Part shown: positions 12,481 to 24,988 of the stretch, in pieces | Numbering within the stretch: the stretch's first letter is position 1 | Layout of the letters: the number at the start of each line of letters is the position of its first letter | Source of the DNA: Rhipidocladum racemiflorum | Taxonomy: Eukaryota; Streptophyta; Magnoliopsida; Poales; Poaceae | Assembly (NCBI GenBank): GCA_036346355.1 | Contig: CM070590.1 | Coordinates: 40,209,749 to 40,273,748 of the forward strand | Direction of reading: 5' to 3' | DNA: 64,000 nt | Made by a program: the position numbers and the translations under genes | The notes under the pieces: model-generated | Databases searched by the model: none | The model's input: only the letters and a program-made list of their open reading frames with translations | What the model was told of the DNA's origin: nothing

Positions 12481-13008
12481 TCACGATTTTGGAGGCAAGC
12501 ACAGCAACTCATTAGGGAAGACATCGGGATACTCACGGACTATGGGCTTTGAGCTATCTACGGCACAAAAAAGAGCACTAAGCAAAGGGGCTGTGCCTTC
12601 TTTGGGATAGGAGAAAAGGTATGACAATGCCATCGAGTTGACTAATGAGATAGACCTTCTAGCACAATGTCTGTCCCACAATGGTGCTTGGACAACTTGA
12701 TCCATGCCCCAAATCACATCAAGACCCGGCATCTCAATGTTGATGAGATCTTAGAAACCCTACCTCTAGTGATCTCAGATTCTAACCCTGAACTCACAAG
12801 CTCGGCATTCAAAAGCAGATCCAGGTGAGCGGATCAACAAATTGTCTCTCGAGCGAGCGAGAATGAACTTATCTTTGAGCAACAAAGAAAGTGCGAAGAA
12901 AGCGAAAGAATGCGTTGCTCCAGTGTGTTGGGGTAGGCACGGAATGCCTGGATAACGCATTACCCAATACAACATGGAGGCTGCTGCTGCCTCCTCTGTG
13001 GTAGCCAC
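12481..13008 (-). pseudogene. Element C aspartic protease and linker (right arm)
   Basis: Aspartic protease that would process the Gag-Pol polyprotein. The catalytic-site block reads GATHSFA near 12901-12921; LIRSPGSAF follows. A second open stretch (12732-12481) carries LDVIWGMDQ, the VILGMDWL-like C-terminal protease block, and REYPDVFPNELLCLPP, the hallmark linker between Gypsy protease and reverse transcriptase. At least one frameshift lies between the two stretches. Confidence 0.8.
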
Positions 13009-14206
13009 ATTCAGGCGATCAGCGGCCGGGTATTTGCTCGGGAGCGAAGCGTCTGTTTATCCCACCACGATCCACCAGGTGACCACAGACGAATTTGGTG
13101 CCTACTGGCTGGCATCGTCTTGCTTTGCTTTCCGGACATGTATTGGCGAGTGGCGCTTCAAATACAGGTGTAACGGGTGATATAATATCTGGTTACGAGA
13201 CCCCTAACTGCACCTTTGGCGGCTAGGAGGCTGCCGAACTCTGAGGCGAGAGCGAGGAGGTAAGCCCTGGAATCTCTGGTGGCTGATCTTTGAAGAAGTG
13301 AAGCAGTTAAGTGAAGGTCGGCTCTGGAAAGGACCGCCATGATGGCCCAGACAGCCCAGGCATACACTTGCCTACGGCTCTCCTCGCGCCCTCATTGCTC
13401 TCCTCGTAGCGAATGGCCTTATCCAGCAACACGCATCTTTGGAGATGTCTGAACAATGAGCATGTGCTTGATCTCATCGGTGAGATGCTCACTGTTTCTT
13501 GACACCACTGTGAGCCAGGTATCGTAGTCACCTCATCCTCAACATGCAGAGGCAGCGGTTGAAGCGATGAAGATGATACATGGCCGAAGCTGTTTCACTG
13601 GCGGAGGGTTATAGAACTCCAGCTTCTTCATCTCGACCATTTCCTGCAGGATATGAAAGGAAGCGGAAAGCGATCTTGAACTCTGCCCATGTAACAACTT
13701 TGATCGGCGAGGCCATGACCTTGAAGGCTGCTCCACCATGGCCATTTCTTTGGACCACTGAAGGTAGTAGGAGGTGTGTTGAACCTTCACCGTCATCGGT
13801 GCGACCAGCAAGCACCAGCTTGCTCTCCATGGCATCAGAGCAGTCCTCGGCCTCCATGAGATGCGCGGCCCATGGGAGGATTGGCGATCAAAGTTCAGTT
13901 CGAGACATGGGGTGATAACTGGAAGGCTGTAAGCTGCTTTGAAGCGTTTGCTGCAGGCCACTGTTGCGCTGAAGCCTCATCTCCATGCTGAGTCTGCCGC
14001 TCCATCATTGCCTCCATGGGGGAAAAGGAGGAGGTGGAGGAAGCTCGCCACTCTGAGGCACGTCGGTGAGGCCCGAGCCTCGATCTACTGCATCGGCGAG
14101 GGACACAGGAGTCACCGAGTCCCACCGCCCCACTGTGACCCACATCCACCAGCATCTTTGAGGCTGCTTTGGGAACTGCAGCATTGACTCGCCTTCTTGG
14201 CGGCAT
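13009..14206 (-). pseudogene. Element C gag (right arm)
   Basis: The start ATG at 14206 begins MPPRRR, a common Tekay/Del gag start, and is preceded by a 442-base leader and a primer site. The N-terminal stretch is open for 103 codons. After frame changes, VVTWAEFKIAFR (about 13700) and MKKLEFYN (about 13610-13630) give the gag core. A zinc knuckle remnant lies around 13100-13170. This copy and 10705-11944 are the same gene in the two inverted arms. Confidence 0.8.
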
Positions 14207-14648
14207 CTGAGAATACCTGATGAGTTAACTAATTGTGCAACACGGTGCAAAATGCTTGATCCTAAAGGATGCGACAAAACAAATACAAACATTTCAAAAG
14301 CACTCATTAAGGTTGCATAAAGATCCAAAACAAAAGCCAGCTTAAAAGCGACAAAACAATCCTAATTACAAACACGGACATCTAAGCATACTTAACCCAT
14401 TTTGTAGGCTAAACCCGTGTTATTCTAATTCTTTTGAACAAGATAGAAAGGAAGAATCAATTACAGAAATGTGGATTAAGATTAGATTCCTTTTGAAAAA
14501 TGAATGAGTGAAAGGCTATAGAATGGTTACAAGAATAGCATTCTACACTTACAAAATAGAGTTTTGTACTTCAAAATAAATTTTGAGAAGAAAAATCACA
14601 TTCCTAAGTCTAGCGACCAGGGCTAACTAAGTCTTCCTGCGAGTCAAT
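14207..14648 (-). mobile_element. Leader of element C between primer site and gag
   Basis: AT-rich, no reading frame. It matches 10268-10704 in the left arm, with scattered one- to three-base differences. Confidence 0.7.
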
Positions 14649-14664
14649 GGCGCTCACGATACCA
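14649..14664 (-). other. Primer-binding site of element C (right arm)
   Basis: On the minus strand TGGTATCGTGAGC, a variant of the initiator tRNA-Met site, five bases from the LTR end CTCACA (14670). Confidence 0.75.
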
Positions 14665-14669
14665 GCGTT

Positions 14670-17600
14670 TGTGAGGGCCCCTTGTCCTATACCGTGCCAA
14701 TACAGTCGTCATCTGTAGCGTATAGCACCGTATAACAACATGAAGCGCAATCACGAAAATCCAGGCCCAAAAATTCGATCGGCGGAATCAGACCCTTAAG
14801 CTTCGGACCGGTACCTCACGCGTCCGATCTTGGTTCCACAGGATCAATAGCCCGATGCTCAGCGTACCAACAACGCACAAGTAATAGCGCACAAATGAAC
14901 TAAGTTAACCCAATTTACATAAGCTGGCGTAAAATCTTACAATATCCTACAAAGTAGATTACACAAAGAAGAAACGACAACGGAAACCAAAAGTGACACC
15001 GAAACCCGGTCTGATGAGCCGCGGAGCACACCTAAGGCAGGTAGTGGAGGGGAGGACCTCTGTGAAGCCCACGACACTCATGAAGCGGAAGCTCAGCATC
15101 ACCGAGACATCATCACTGTACCTTCCTCTTGTTGGAAAAAGGTTAAACAGCGGTGAGTACACGTATGTACTACTTAAGACTTTAAGATGTATGCAAATAT
15201 AATTTTAATGCGAGGTGATTCAATGAAAGAAGGTGCTACACTAAGTCTATTGCGAAAAGCAAGAGTTGAATCAATTCGTCGAAAAGTAATCTACATAATT
15301 TGAAAGACTAATGGTTTGACTAAAACATATTTACTGATATATATATAACATTTGAGCTTCTCCATTGCCGCCATATATGATTACTTGATTGAGATGAGAT
15401 TCAGCATCCATATATCGCGTCCACCAAGTGTTATATTCACTCCACATCCATAGTTCCATCAAGTACCATATGTCGAACCACATATATAAATCCACCAAGT
15501 TTCCTGCTCGATTCATATACTTTTAGTTAAGACTCGAAATAGATTTTCATTTCAAAAAATAAACAAAGCGTCTATACATGAAACAAAAAGCCGATTTAAT
15601 TGCTCATGTCAGTGAGTATGGCTAATCAGTGGTTATTTATTTTAAGACTCTGCCAGTATGTACACTTTATCCCCATAAACCGGACTTGCACCTGTCATCC
15701 GAGGAACACAGCGATACCAAAGGTACCCGTTGTACAAGCCGGAACACATTCTTTCCCCATCGTTGAGGTTTTAGCTTTTGTACCGGTGTGATATCCACCA
15801 CTATGGCGATAAGGAGCCAACCGCACACCTGATGACCACCTTCTCGTGGCGGCAGATGTCTGTAAGTCTGTCTTGCGGCCCTTATCCCCATAGCAAAGCG
15901 TACACCATTGTATCACCCGATGTGTGGCTGAGCGATTTCCATTGCTAAGACCAAGCGCACTCACGAAGGTGCAAGCGTAGTCATTAGGAGACACTCACAC
16001 GCGCTTGACTTGCTCATCACGGAAAAAAGGTCCACAATGACCCTACCAACGACGCGGCTACACTTCAAGTACTCAATTGCGTTGCCCCATCCCGACATAC
16101 GGTTGCCGCGTAATGTCGTTAAATTATAGTTTCAAGGCCAGGTCCTTATAGTTTTCTCCCTGACTCAAGCGGGGGTACTCCACTTAACTTTCGTCAACCA
16201 ATTTCGCCTGGTTTAACTAGCACATAACCTGCCACCTCCGCTTTCGGTCTAATTACCAGCTAGACACTTCACATTTTTACCAAATTACTTTCTCATGTCA
16301 CATTTCTAAAACCACTTAAAAATATCATGGTTGAAAATGTATGGTACAAAGTGCCATTGTAATCACTACTATTGCAATGTCTAAGCATATCTGATTACTA
16401 GTTAGTTTATACCCAAGTGACATTTATTAAGTTGTCTAACCTCTACTAGGGTTATCAATGTGTGGAAGGAAATTAGATTAAGGAAAACCACCAATTAAGA
16501 TTATATCTACCATTCCCACAAACTAAAGCTTTATTAAATTTAAAGCGATGCATATTAGTTTGAGAAATCAAAGTAAACATTGTGAAATATAGGATTCAAG
16601 ATAGTCAAATGAGGTGCTTGCCTTGTTATTTGCGCTTCGATGATGTCGGGATGATGTTAGGAATTGGATCGTGACCGACTCGCTAGCCTCTAATCGGTCA
16701 AAGCAAGAAAACACGACAAAAGAAATACAACTTATAAAGAAAGATTTAAATGCACAAATGCCAACTAAACATCAAATAAGACCCACTTAAATATTTAAGA
16801 GGAGAAAGAAATGCTAAACGAAGAAAATGTGAAGCTATGACCTGTTATATCGTTCGGCCGAACAAGTGCCAAAATGGATTAAAACGTGCAAAATGAAGTA
16901 AAACCCAACTAAACTTAGTGAAATACCTAAAAATAGGTATAACATACCTAATGGGACTTATTGGAACTTGTTTGAAGTTGAAATGATCAGCAGGGAGCTA
17001 AAGCAGCGAAAGCAGCGTATTCTTTACCCTCGTGAATAAAAATCGTAAATTGAAGACAAATGCAATTAAATTTGCATGTGGAGCCTCAATATGGCCTCAG
17101 GTACATAACTAGGTGCTAAAAGCGCTCGAAAGATAGAAGAAAAACCTTTACGACCCTAAAAGCGACAAATTTGCGAAGCGGTAAAACGATCGTTTATAGG
17201 AAATCAATTCATGGCCAATTTTGCGGATTTTTGTAACAGGTTTCAAACAACGCATAAAAGCTAAAGCAAGATATTTAGAACTTAGTTGGATCGGTTGCAA
17301 AGCAATTCCTAATGAAATTGACCAAAATTGAATCAAAATGAAAAGCTTAAGCGGAGTAATTTTAAGAACCAAAACGTTTTGAGTCCGTGTTATTGAGTCC
17401 CAAGCGATCGAATCGGCGTGTGAGTTCGGAAATCCAGGTTCGAACACTCAACACCTAACTAAAGCGCTCGGTAGATTAGCAATTTTGCATCGAATTCGCC
17501 AAAGCGGCCAAAAGCGATCCAAAAGCGGCGGTTGCGACCAGCAGCGATCAAAAGCAATCAAAGGTACGTTTTGATCAAGAATGTCGTGAAACTTAGTTAC

Positions 17601-19244
17601 GGACCATATTCTAGATGCTTGCAAGGTAATAATGACTTATGGGACCAATCACCGCCAAAATTGGCTTAACCTACTAGGACTTTTGATCCAACGTCCATGT
17701 AACTCCGGTATTTGCCAAATGCGACAAAAAGTGGGAAAAGGGCCAAAATGGAATCTAAAGCTGTGAAGCATGCTTTCAACCTTAGGGACCTTAAGCGAGG
17801 CGAAGCTGACCGAAAAGCCAAGAACGGCTTTGGGCCCTCTAATTATTAAAATAAAATGCGAGAAGTGCTAAAATGCAAAATCTAGCATTTTTATTTTATT
17901 TTAGCCTCTAAGAAGACTAATGGTGAAATCGATTCGTGCTCGGAGCTCTAGGAGTTTTATTCAACCAGTTGAGACCTAGAGCGAGCAAAGTATCTTTTGC
18001 AAAATAGTCAAAAACTAAACTCAGTATTTTTTATCGGGGTTTCTACCTTCTGAAAGCTATAGGGAGCTATCCATTCGGTCATCGGACCTCTAGGATTTTT
18101 CGCAAATAGAGTGACCTAGAGTGACAACTTTTGTGTAGAGATCGACAAATTGAATTACGACTCATACGATCGCGACTCTGACTATCGGAAGAGCTAATAG
18201 AATCGTCGATTCAAACTACGGACTCTAAGTATTTTGTAGAAAACACTTAACACCTAATTAAATAAAATAAAATCCGACATAGAATTGAATTGGAATTCTT
18301 CTGATAAGCGGCTCTAGCTACGAGAAGTGCCCACAGGTACCTCCGCTTCTTTTGCTCCACTAGAACTCAGACAAATCAGAAACCTAGCATTAGGTTGCCA
18401 GATTTCGAAGGTAGTCAAATGCTAGGTCGATAGTAGAGATTAAATGGACCTATGATGACTGAGTCTTGTTTTACGAGCACAATTGCCATGCGATGTTCCT
18501 AACACATGGTACCTAGACTTGACCTAGGCTAGGGTTTAGAAGAGCTTGATGATATGCGATGCTACGATGGGGATAGTCGTTCAGCTTAATGGCTGAAGGA
18601 AGTCAGGGAGTTTAGAAATCAACCTCGGCCTCAAAAACCCCATGCAAGCTCAAGGAAACATCCATGGGAGATGTTGGAATATTTTCATGAGAGGAGTTGA
18701 AGGAAAGGTGAGGAACACGATGGAGAGGATGAATCAGGCCTCAGTGTCGATTCAGTCGGTCGGATCGCCTCCAATCCAGCCGGAGTTTAGTTGTCCTAGA
18801 ACAGGCTCCCACTCTTCTTGCTCTCACAGTTGAGGAGAAGGCAAATGGGTGGATTTGGGAAGATGGCTTGGAGACACACCCTTTTATACACTATGCACTT
18901 ATGGAGGGCAATTTGGTCCAATGCCAAAACTTGAAGATTCAAACATCTAGGCTGATTTTGGTACTTCTAAGATATTTTGGATAGTTTTTGAGGACTTTTA
19001 GACATTTAATTTCCTAAATTTCCAGAATTTGTCGAGAAAGGACAATTACGGGCATGATTAGACTACAGATTTGATTTTGAGTAAGTTTAATTAAGTTAAA
19101 GGGTTCTTTTGGATCCCGATCGAGGTCTACTCGGCTCAAAATCACGAGAGAAATACACAAACTTGATGTTTTTAATTTTTGAACAGCGTTTGTGTACAAT
19201 AGATACCGATTGCTTGAGTATAAAAATGCTCGAATATTACTGAT
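14670..19244 (-). mobile_element. 5' LTR of element C (right arm)
   Basis: Mirror copy of 5471-10250, about 4.6 kb, without coding capacity. It carries the TATA box near 18885 and AAAGCGG motifs at 17130-17560. The right boundary was placed where family A leader resumes (TTTCTTTAACAATAACCGC). No 3' LTR of C lies in the window, because its interior is cut by the gap. Confidence 0.7.
18881..18893 (-). promoter_or_regulatory. TATA box of element C LTR (right arm)
   Basis: On the minus strand GTGTATAAAAGGG, identical to the left-arm box at 5811. Confidence 0.6.
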
Positions 19245-20759
19245 TTCTTTAACAATAACCGCATGGTCACCATCATCTTAATGTTTAATCATGCATCAGG
19301 GTTTAAAACTTTAAACATAATCGAGGATCAAAAACACTTCTTAGGCAAGGCAATAGCGGATTCTAAGCATGTACATTAACCCATTTAATGTATTCTCTTT
19401 CTGATCAAGCTACAACACTAGTAGTCCTTTATTCTCCGACTAGAGATGATAATCACATTGAATTAGTTAAACTCAAAATTTCACTTAGCAACACATCATT
19501 CTATAAACCACATTTGTTACCTACTACATAACATGACAAACAACAACAATTCTTACTAGGGACAAGCGATTTCAGTCAAAAAGACTACTTACTTTGTTTG
19601 CAGCATTTTAGTTTTAAAACTCATCCCAAGGTCATAAGGAAACATGACTCTCAAAATTACAATGAGACAAACCCAAAACTTGGTCATGCAAAGGAATTTT
19701 CCAAAACACTTTTAAACCTCAAAAGCTCCCACAAGAGGGAACCACCTTGATCAAATAAACCTTTGCAAATAAAACCTTAATACCAAACCCCAAATTTTCA
19801 CCAGAAACTAGAAGGGTTTTCCAAAGGTGATTTCTTAAACCAGTTAAAATAGCGAAATCAAACACCACTTACTCCTACAAAGCCCTTTGAACTTCAGCCC
19901 GACAGCTATTGGTCGGCACAACTCCCATGATAACTCCTTTAACCTCGGAGAAAAAGACAAACCACGAGGAATAAATTGAATGGCCACCTTCCCCATAAAG
20001 CAGTCCACAAACTAAGCATCAAAAGCTGGAAAGGCGCCGAAAGAAGCGCAACCCTAGACTCCTCTTCTTCATCTTCAACCAAGGAAGACAAAACCACACA
20101 AAGCATACGCAGGCGAGTGGTAGAAAATCAATACCAAACACTTTTCTTTATGGTTTCCATCAGCTAAAACCAAGAAAACCAACCTTAAGACCGACCTGAA
20201 ACGATAAAGAACATCAGAGAGAATCACCACCAAACTTTCTGTTTGACTCCGAGGTCAACTACAGATCTCTGATAGAAAGGATAAGCACTCTTCTCCTCTG
20301 AGAGGTTAATATTTCTTGGTGATGGCGCTAGCTGAAACCACCTTTATCAATCGAACCTCACCCTTAATAAGAAGTAAAGAGGTGGCGGGAAACCCTTCGG
20401 CACCACAGCCCCATTTTATCACAACAGCAAGAACAACTCAATCATTTATCTCATAGACATAGCAACTTGCATTTATCAAATGAAGCATTCAACATCATAA
20501 GCTTAAATACAAAATTTAGCGTAAAAGAAACTTGAAATACCCATACCCTTTCCTACTGTGCATCCATTGTGTGTATCAAATTTTGGATTTAAGTTATACC
20601 CCTTTATTTGCAAGTTTTAATGTTGCTAATCCTATGACAAAATTTTAGTTGAAACCTAAGCCATGTTTCTAAGTTATTCCACATCACATTTTAATTGAAC
20701 CCTATAGCATGACACTAAAATACACATTCCAAGGACCTACGGCCGCTAAATACGTGCAT
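19245..20759 (-). mobile_element. Family A leader (right arm), garbled primer site
   Basis: Reverse complement of 3980-5470. It contains no conserved reading frame. Close to the LTR the expected primer site is replaced by a garbled patch (20742-20757), while the bases either side match the intact copies at 3982 and 41465. Such a patch within otherwise near-identical sequence looks like local consensus error. Confidence 0.75.
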
Positions 20760-21388
20760 TGTAACACCCCGGCATTTAATATGCTGATTGCTACAAACAT
20801 GAGCTAAACAACATCTAAATACCATGAATTAAGGTAGAATTACAGCGAAAGAGAGTAAATGCTAAAACCCGAAATTTGTGACATCTCCTTTGTTTTACAT
20901 GATTTGAAGGGGCTTAACAATAGCATAGCAATATAAGGCATTATGAGGGAACAACTAAAACCTTAATAATTAAAGACTTAACAATGATATAGGAGTCTAT
21001 TTTTCAAGCATGTAATGTCTCCAAGAGTCAAACGAGCAAATAAGACTCTCATATAGCAAAGCTCACCCTTAAAGCAATAATCCTTCGCACTTGCTTGATT
21101 TATTATCAAAAACTAATTGAATAACTTGTGGAATCAAATGAGTGAAGCTAAATGCGAAAGTCGCGGCTATTCTCCCTTCCGCATGCCGGTCTCATGGTAC
21201 CTGAAACAACAAGAAAACCTGGCGTGAGTTCCAAAACTACGGCAAGCATATTGTAATGGTACAACAAGAACAATTACATGGCAATAATATCTCATATCAT
21301 GCCAAACCATCTCATTCATGATCACATACCATTATCATCATCATTATGTGTATGCAATGCCGTCGCGATGCTCATGTCTCCTTAGAAG
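20760..21388 (-). mobile_element. Family A LTR, 3' end portion
   Basis: Begins on the plus strand with TGTAACACCCCGGCATTTAATATG (the LTR end on the minus strand). It is interrupted at 21388 by element B and continues at 34719. The uninterrupted copies at 42080, 50260 and 55370 read CTCCTT-GGAAA-CTCATACC across this point. This LTR has family A interior on both sides. Confidence 0.85.
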
Positions 21389-24300
21389 CGTAACACCCAA
21401 AATTTTTGCTTTTCTTAAATTCATGAGTTATTTGGCACTTTGGTGAATTTTTGGAATTTTCTGGAATTTATTTAGATTTATTTGGAATTTATTTAGATTT
21501 ATTCCATTTTGAAAATAATTAAAGAATTTAATTTTGCAAATAAAATTTTGTTGGAAATATTTTATTTGAGTCCAAAATGATCCAAAATATTTTCGAGAAT
21601 TTTCTAGAATTTTTAAGTCATTGCTATTTTTAATGAATTAAATGAATTGTGGGAAATTATTTTAAATATTAAATCGCTGGAAAATCGAACCGAGTAGGTT
21701 ACTGTTCATCCGACCGAGCCCGAGGTCGGTTCGAGTTGGTCAGGCCGACCGAGCCAGACCGGCGCCGAGTGGTCAAACCAGAACCCGGGTCTTCGCCGGA
21801 ACCCTAACTTGGCGTGGCGGACGGATCGAATCAAGCGGCCCACGATTGAAACCACGTCCACCGAGCCGAGCCGGACCGAGGCAGCGGGCTCGCCCGGTCA
21901 AACCCGGACCCAAACTCGCGGCGTTGGATCTCGATCCAACGGTACGTCATTGGCGTGCCACCGTCACCCTGGCAGGTGTCGCCGTAGGACTCACTTGCCC
22001 ATGGCTTGGAGAGGACCTCTCCCGGATTCAGCAGCGTTTCACCAGGCCGAGGGAGCCCTATTCTTATTGCGCCGCCATGCAGAGTGTCGGGATACTTGCC
22101 CGTTCATTAACCTTGCGTCGCTCCAACCACCGCGACTCAAGCGCGCGCCGTCGGCCAGAGCTTCGCGGCGTAGTTGGAGGAGGTATCCGTCGGCATGATT
22201 TCTTAGCCAGATTCACGCCGCCGTCGGAAATCGTCTTCGCGAGAAGGAGCCAGAATCCGAGATCCAGCCGAGCGCTGCCGAAGAGACCACCCGCTTCGCC
22301 GGAGGCGGTGCGAAAGCGCCATCGGTGTGGTCTTCGCGTTCTCAGCAGCAGACGCCGGAGCTCAGTGGTTGAACATCAGCGAGACCCGCATGGCTTCTCC
22401 GCGTCGGATCTTCATCGCCATGCAGTCGGATTCGTCCACGTCTGCCACGGTAAAGAATCACGTGTTAATCTTGAGAATCCCTAATCTCAACCGTTAGAGT
22501 CTAGATCCCAACGGCTTAGATTGAACCCGCGTTCATAAGCGATAGACGGATCTTGGCCGTCCAGGTCAAGATCCGAGCGGTCGGATCGGTGGAGTTGTTT
22601 TCCAGCGCGTGTAGCGGATCTAATACTGGGCCCGTTGATTTTCAAATCAGCGGCGAGATCAAACCACGTGTCAGGAAGGCTGACCCGTCGCTGTATGTCT
22701 GTCAGCAGCGTGCGTGTAGCGTTGACACGCGGGGCGCAGCGTGTCGGAGGACCGCTTTGTCGGCCCGGCCAGTGAGCGAGTGAAGTAGAGCCCACGTAGA
22801 CCGGCAGGAGCAGTCTTGGCCAGGGTCCGTGGACGAAGACCAGCGTCGTCACCGATTGAATCCACGTGTCCCTGCTTTGGCCTTAATAAATGTTTTTCCG
22901 AAAAGAAAATGATTTAATAATTCGGTTTAATAATTGATTTGAATTTCAAAACTACAAAAGCTTATAACTTTTTAGTTTCAACTCCGATTTGAGTGATTCA
23001 AATTTCTAAATTTGTATATAAATTCAGGTCTGCCCAAATATGAATTTTATTTAATTTCTAGGACTAAATTTTTTTCTCTGTAAAATTATTTAATTGATTA
23101 TTTAAACTTTAAATAATCATAACTTTGCATTTAACTCCAAATTTAGCGATTCAGTTTCTAAAAAATTCATAAAATTATGTTCTCTCTGTTTATGGATTTT
23201 ATTTGGATGTTTGAACACTTTTGCCTATTGTTTATTAGTGTATTTGCTTTATTTGCCACGCTTTCACGAGTAGGCGTTGAAGTGCTGGGAAGGATTCGAA
23301 GGAAGTATTGACCTAGGGAGTCCAACTCCAAGACCAAGAGCAAGTACTTTTTTGAAGGCAAGTTGTGCTTTGACCATGTTGATCCTGTTAGAAATCTATT
23401 TTGATTTAACCTATTGCATGCTAGTTCAATTAGAAAATACTTTATTTAAATATGGGGGGGAATTAGATAAATGCCAATTTGTTTGTATGACACCTTGATT
23501 ATCTAAGTATGTACCATGACCCCTTGTCACCCCTAGTTGTGGTTTACTAGTTGGACATTATTAACTTGCCAACATAGGTTTTAGGCGGTTGCTTAGTATC
23601 TTTGCTTACACACCTTTCGTGCTCATGACATGATTTTTGGACAATCAAATGCTAATATTGACTTAATGATATATTGAACTTTTTTGTTTTGGAAAGGTAT
23701 CATGTGATGTTGATGTACGTGGTGCATGGTAAATCAAGCGGGAGTTTTGATAAATAGTTTTCGGCCAAGGGGCATGTGGCAAAATGTAATGCAATTGGGC
23801 AGGTTGTGGCATTGGGGATGTTGATTTGGATTTCTTGAGGTAGTCTTGCCCTGGTCACCCCTAAGGACTTAACCTTGCAAGCCTTTGAAGCTGGGTCTAA
23901 CGTGCAACCACATATCTGTAATGGGACGGACCTAGTTGACTAAGTTGCTAATAGCGCATTACTGTGGGACCTCGGGAAGTCAACTACACCCTTTGTGTAA
24001 GTTGTGCGGGGGGCGTGGGAAGTTTGAGGCAGGTACCCATCTAGCAGTTGATTGGCCTAGACTTACAGCAACTTAAAGCTAAGGGAAGGGATTAGTGTGC
24101 AATAATGCCGGGAGGACTCCCACTTGTATTGTTGAAGTTTCAGAAAGAAAGACTTTATTCTGAGGAACTTCGCACCAATAGTGTTGTTTATTTGGCGCTA
24201 TCTTGTGGGTAGAAGTGCATAACCACTCTGCTGAGTGTAGAATCTATTCAGAGATAATGAGTGCATTAATCACGCGGTGTTTGGATGTCGGCTTCGGGAA

Positions 24301-24970
24301 TTACAGATCAAGGTTAGATTTTCTCAAAAATAACCCCGGACTTGAAAGGTTAGGTTGGATTGACAATGATGTTAGAAATGTGGATTAGGATGGGAAAGAT
24401 GTTTACTAAACTCCTTGAAAAGTTACCTATGCTATGCTTGTTTCTCTTTGCTTTTCGAGATCTACTTATGCTACTTGTCACAAATCTTGTGTTTCTCTTT
24501 GCCAAATATACCTTGAGCTATTCCTTTGTACCAAGCCATGTGCATATAGTGTATTAGCTTGCGATTACATTAGCATGACTTTGAGTACCAAGTACTCGCG
24601 CTTGCCACCATACAACACAAGTTGAAGAGGAGACTACACGACTTTGGAGGAGGAGGCTCCAAGAGGCAACCGTCTACTTAGAGAAGCCGAGCGTTCAGGT
24701 TGCACTGTGGTATCTTTGGATAGCATCACAGAGATTATCTTATTTTCATTATACTATTTCTATATAACCAATAAGTTTTGCCACTGCGAGTGATACATTT
24801 GTGACTTGACCATAAGGTCGAGTAACGATTAATTATTTAAATAAATTACTTTATTAAATGTCGAATGGTATGATTGTGATATTTACCGATGTTAAGGCGT
24901 GTGCACTAGCGCATTCTGGACTAGTGTTGAATGCGAGAGAGGTCGGATTTGCAAATTCGGGGTCCCGGCA
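21389..24970 (+). mobile_element. 5' LTR of element B
   Basis: Starts at 21389 as CGTAACACCC (a TG start is expected; the other copies read TGTAACACC) and ends with GGTCCCGGCA at 24970. An AT-rich block (21390-21670) is followed by a GC-rich block (21700-22860) and a tail. Pair of 31042-34718. The long GC-rich ORFs at 21809-22852 are on both strands and not conserved in the 3' LTR, so they are not genes. Confidence 0.85.
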
Positions 24971-24973
24971 GAA

Positions 24974-24988
24974 GGTAGTATCGGAGCC
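24974..24988 (+). other. Primer-binding site of element B
   Basis: GGTAGTATCGGAGCC resembles TGGTATCAGAGCC with an inserted base pair and one substitution; it lies three bases after the LTR end. Confidence 0.6.

Larger units (their letters stand above)
1..24872. repeat. Large inverted repeat around a scaffold gap
   Basis: Positions 1-12107 read as the reverse complement of about 12825-24872. The order of landmarks is the same in both arms: B-type LTR, family A LTR end, primer site, leader, C-type LTR, C gag, C protease. Where I aligned them by eye (4001-4130 against 20735 downwards) there were no substitutions and only two one-base T-run differences; other stretches contain short garbled patches. 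The centre holds 100 N plus about 617 bp present only on the right. It is either a genuine inverted duplication or the same locus assembled twice in opposite orientation. Confidence 0.92.

Noticed and set aside
21809..22852. ORFs of 120-212 codons in the GC-rich part of the B LTR (also 1932-3181 and 31579-32252)
   Set aside because: They lie in LTR sequence, occur on both strands, and are not conserved between LTR copies.
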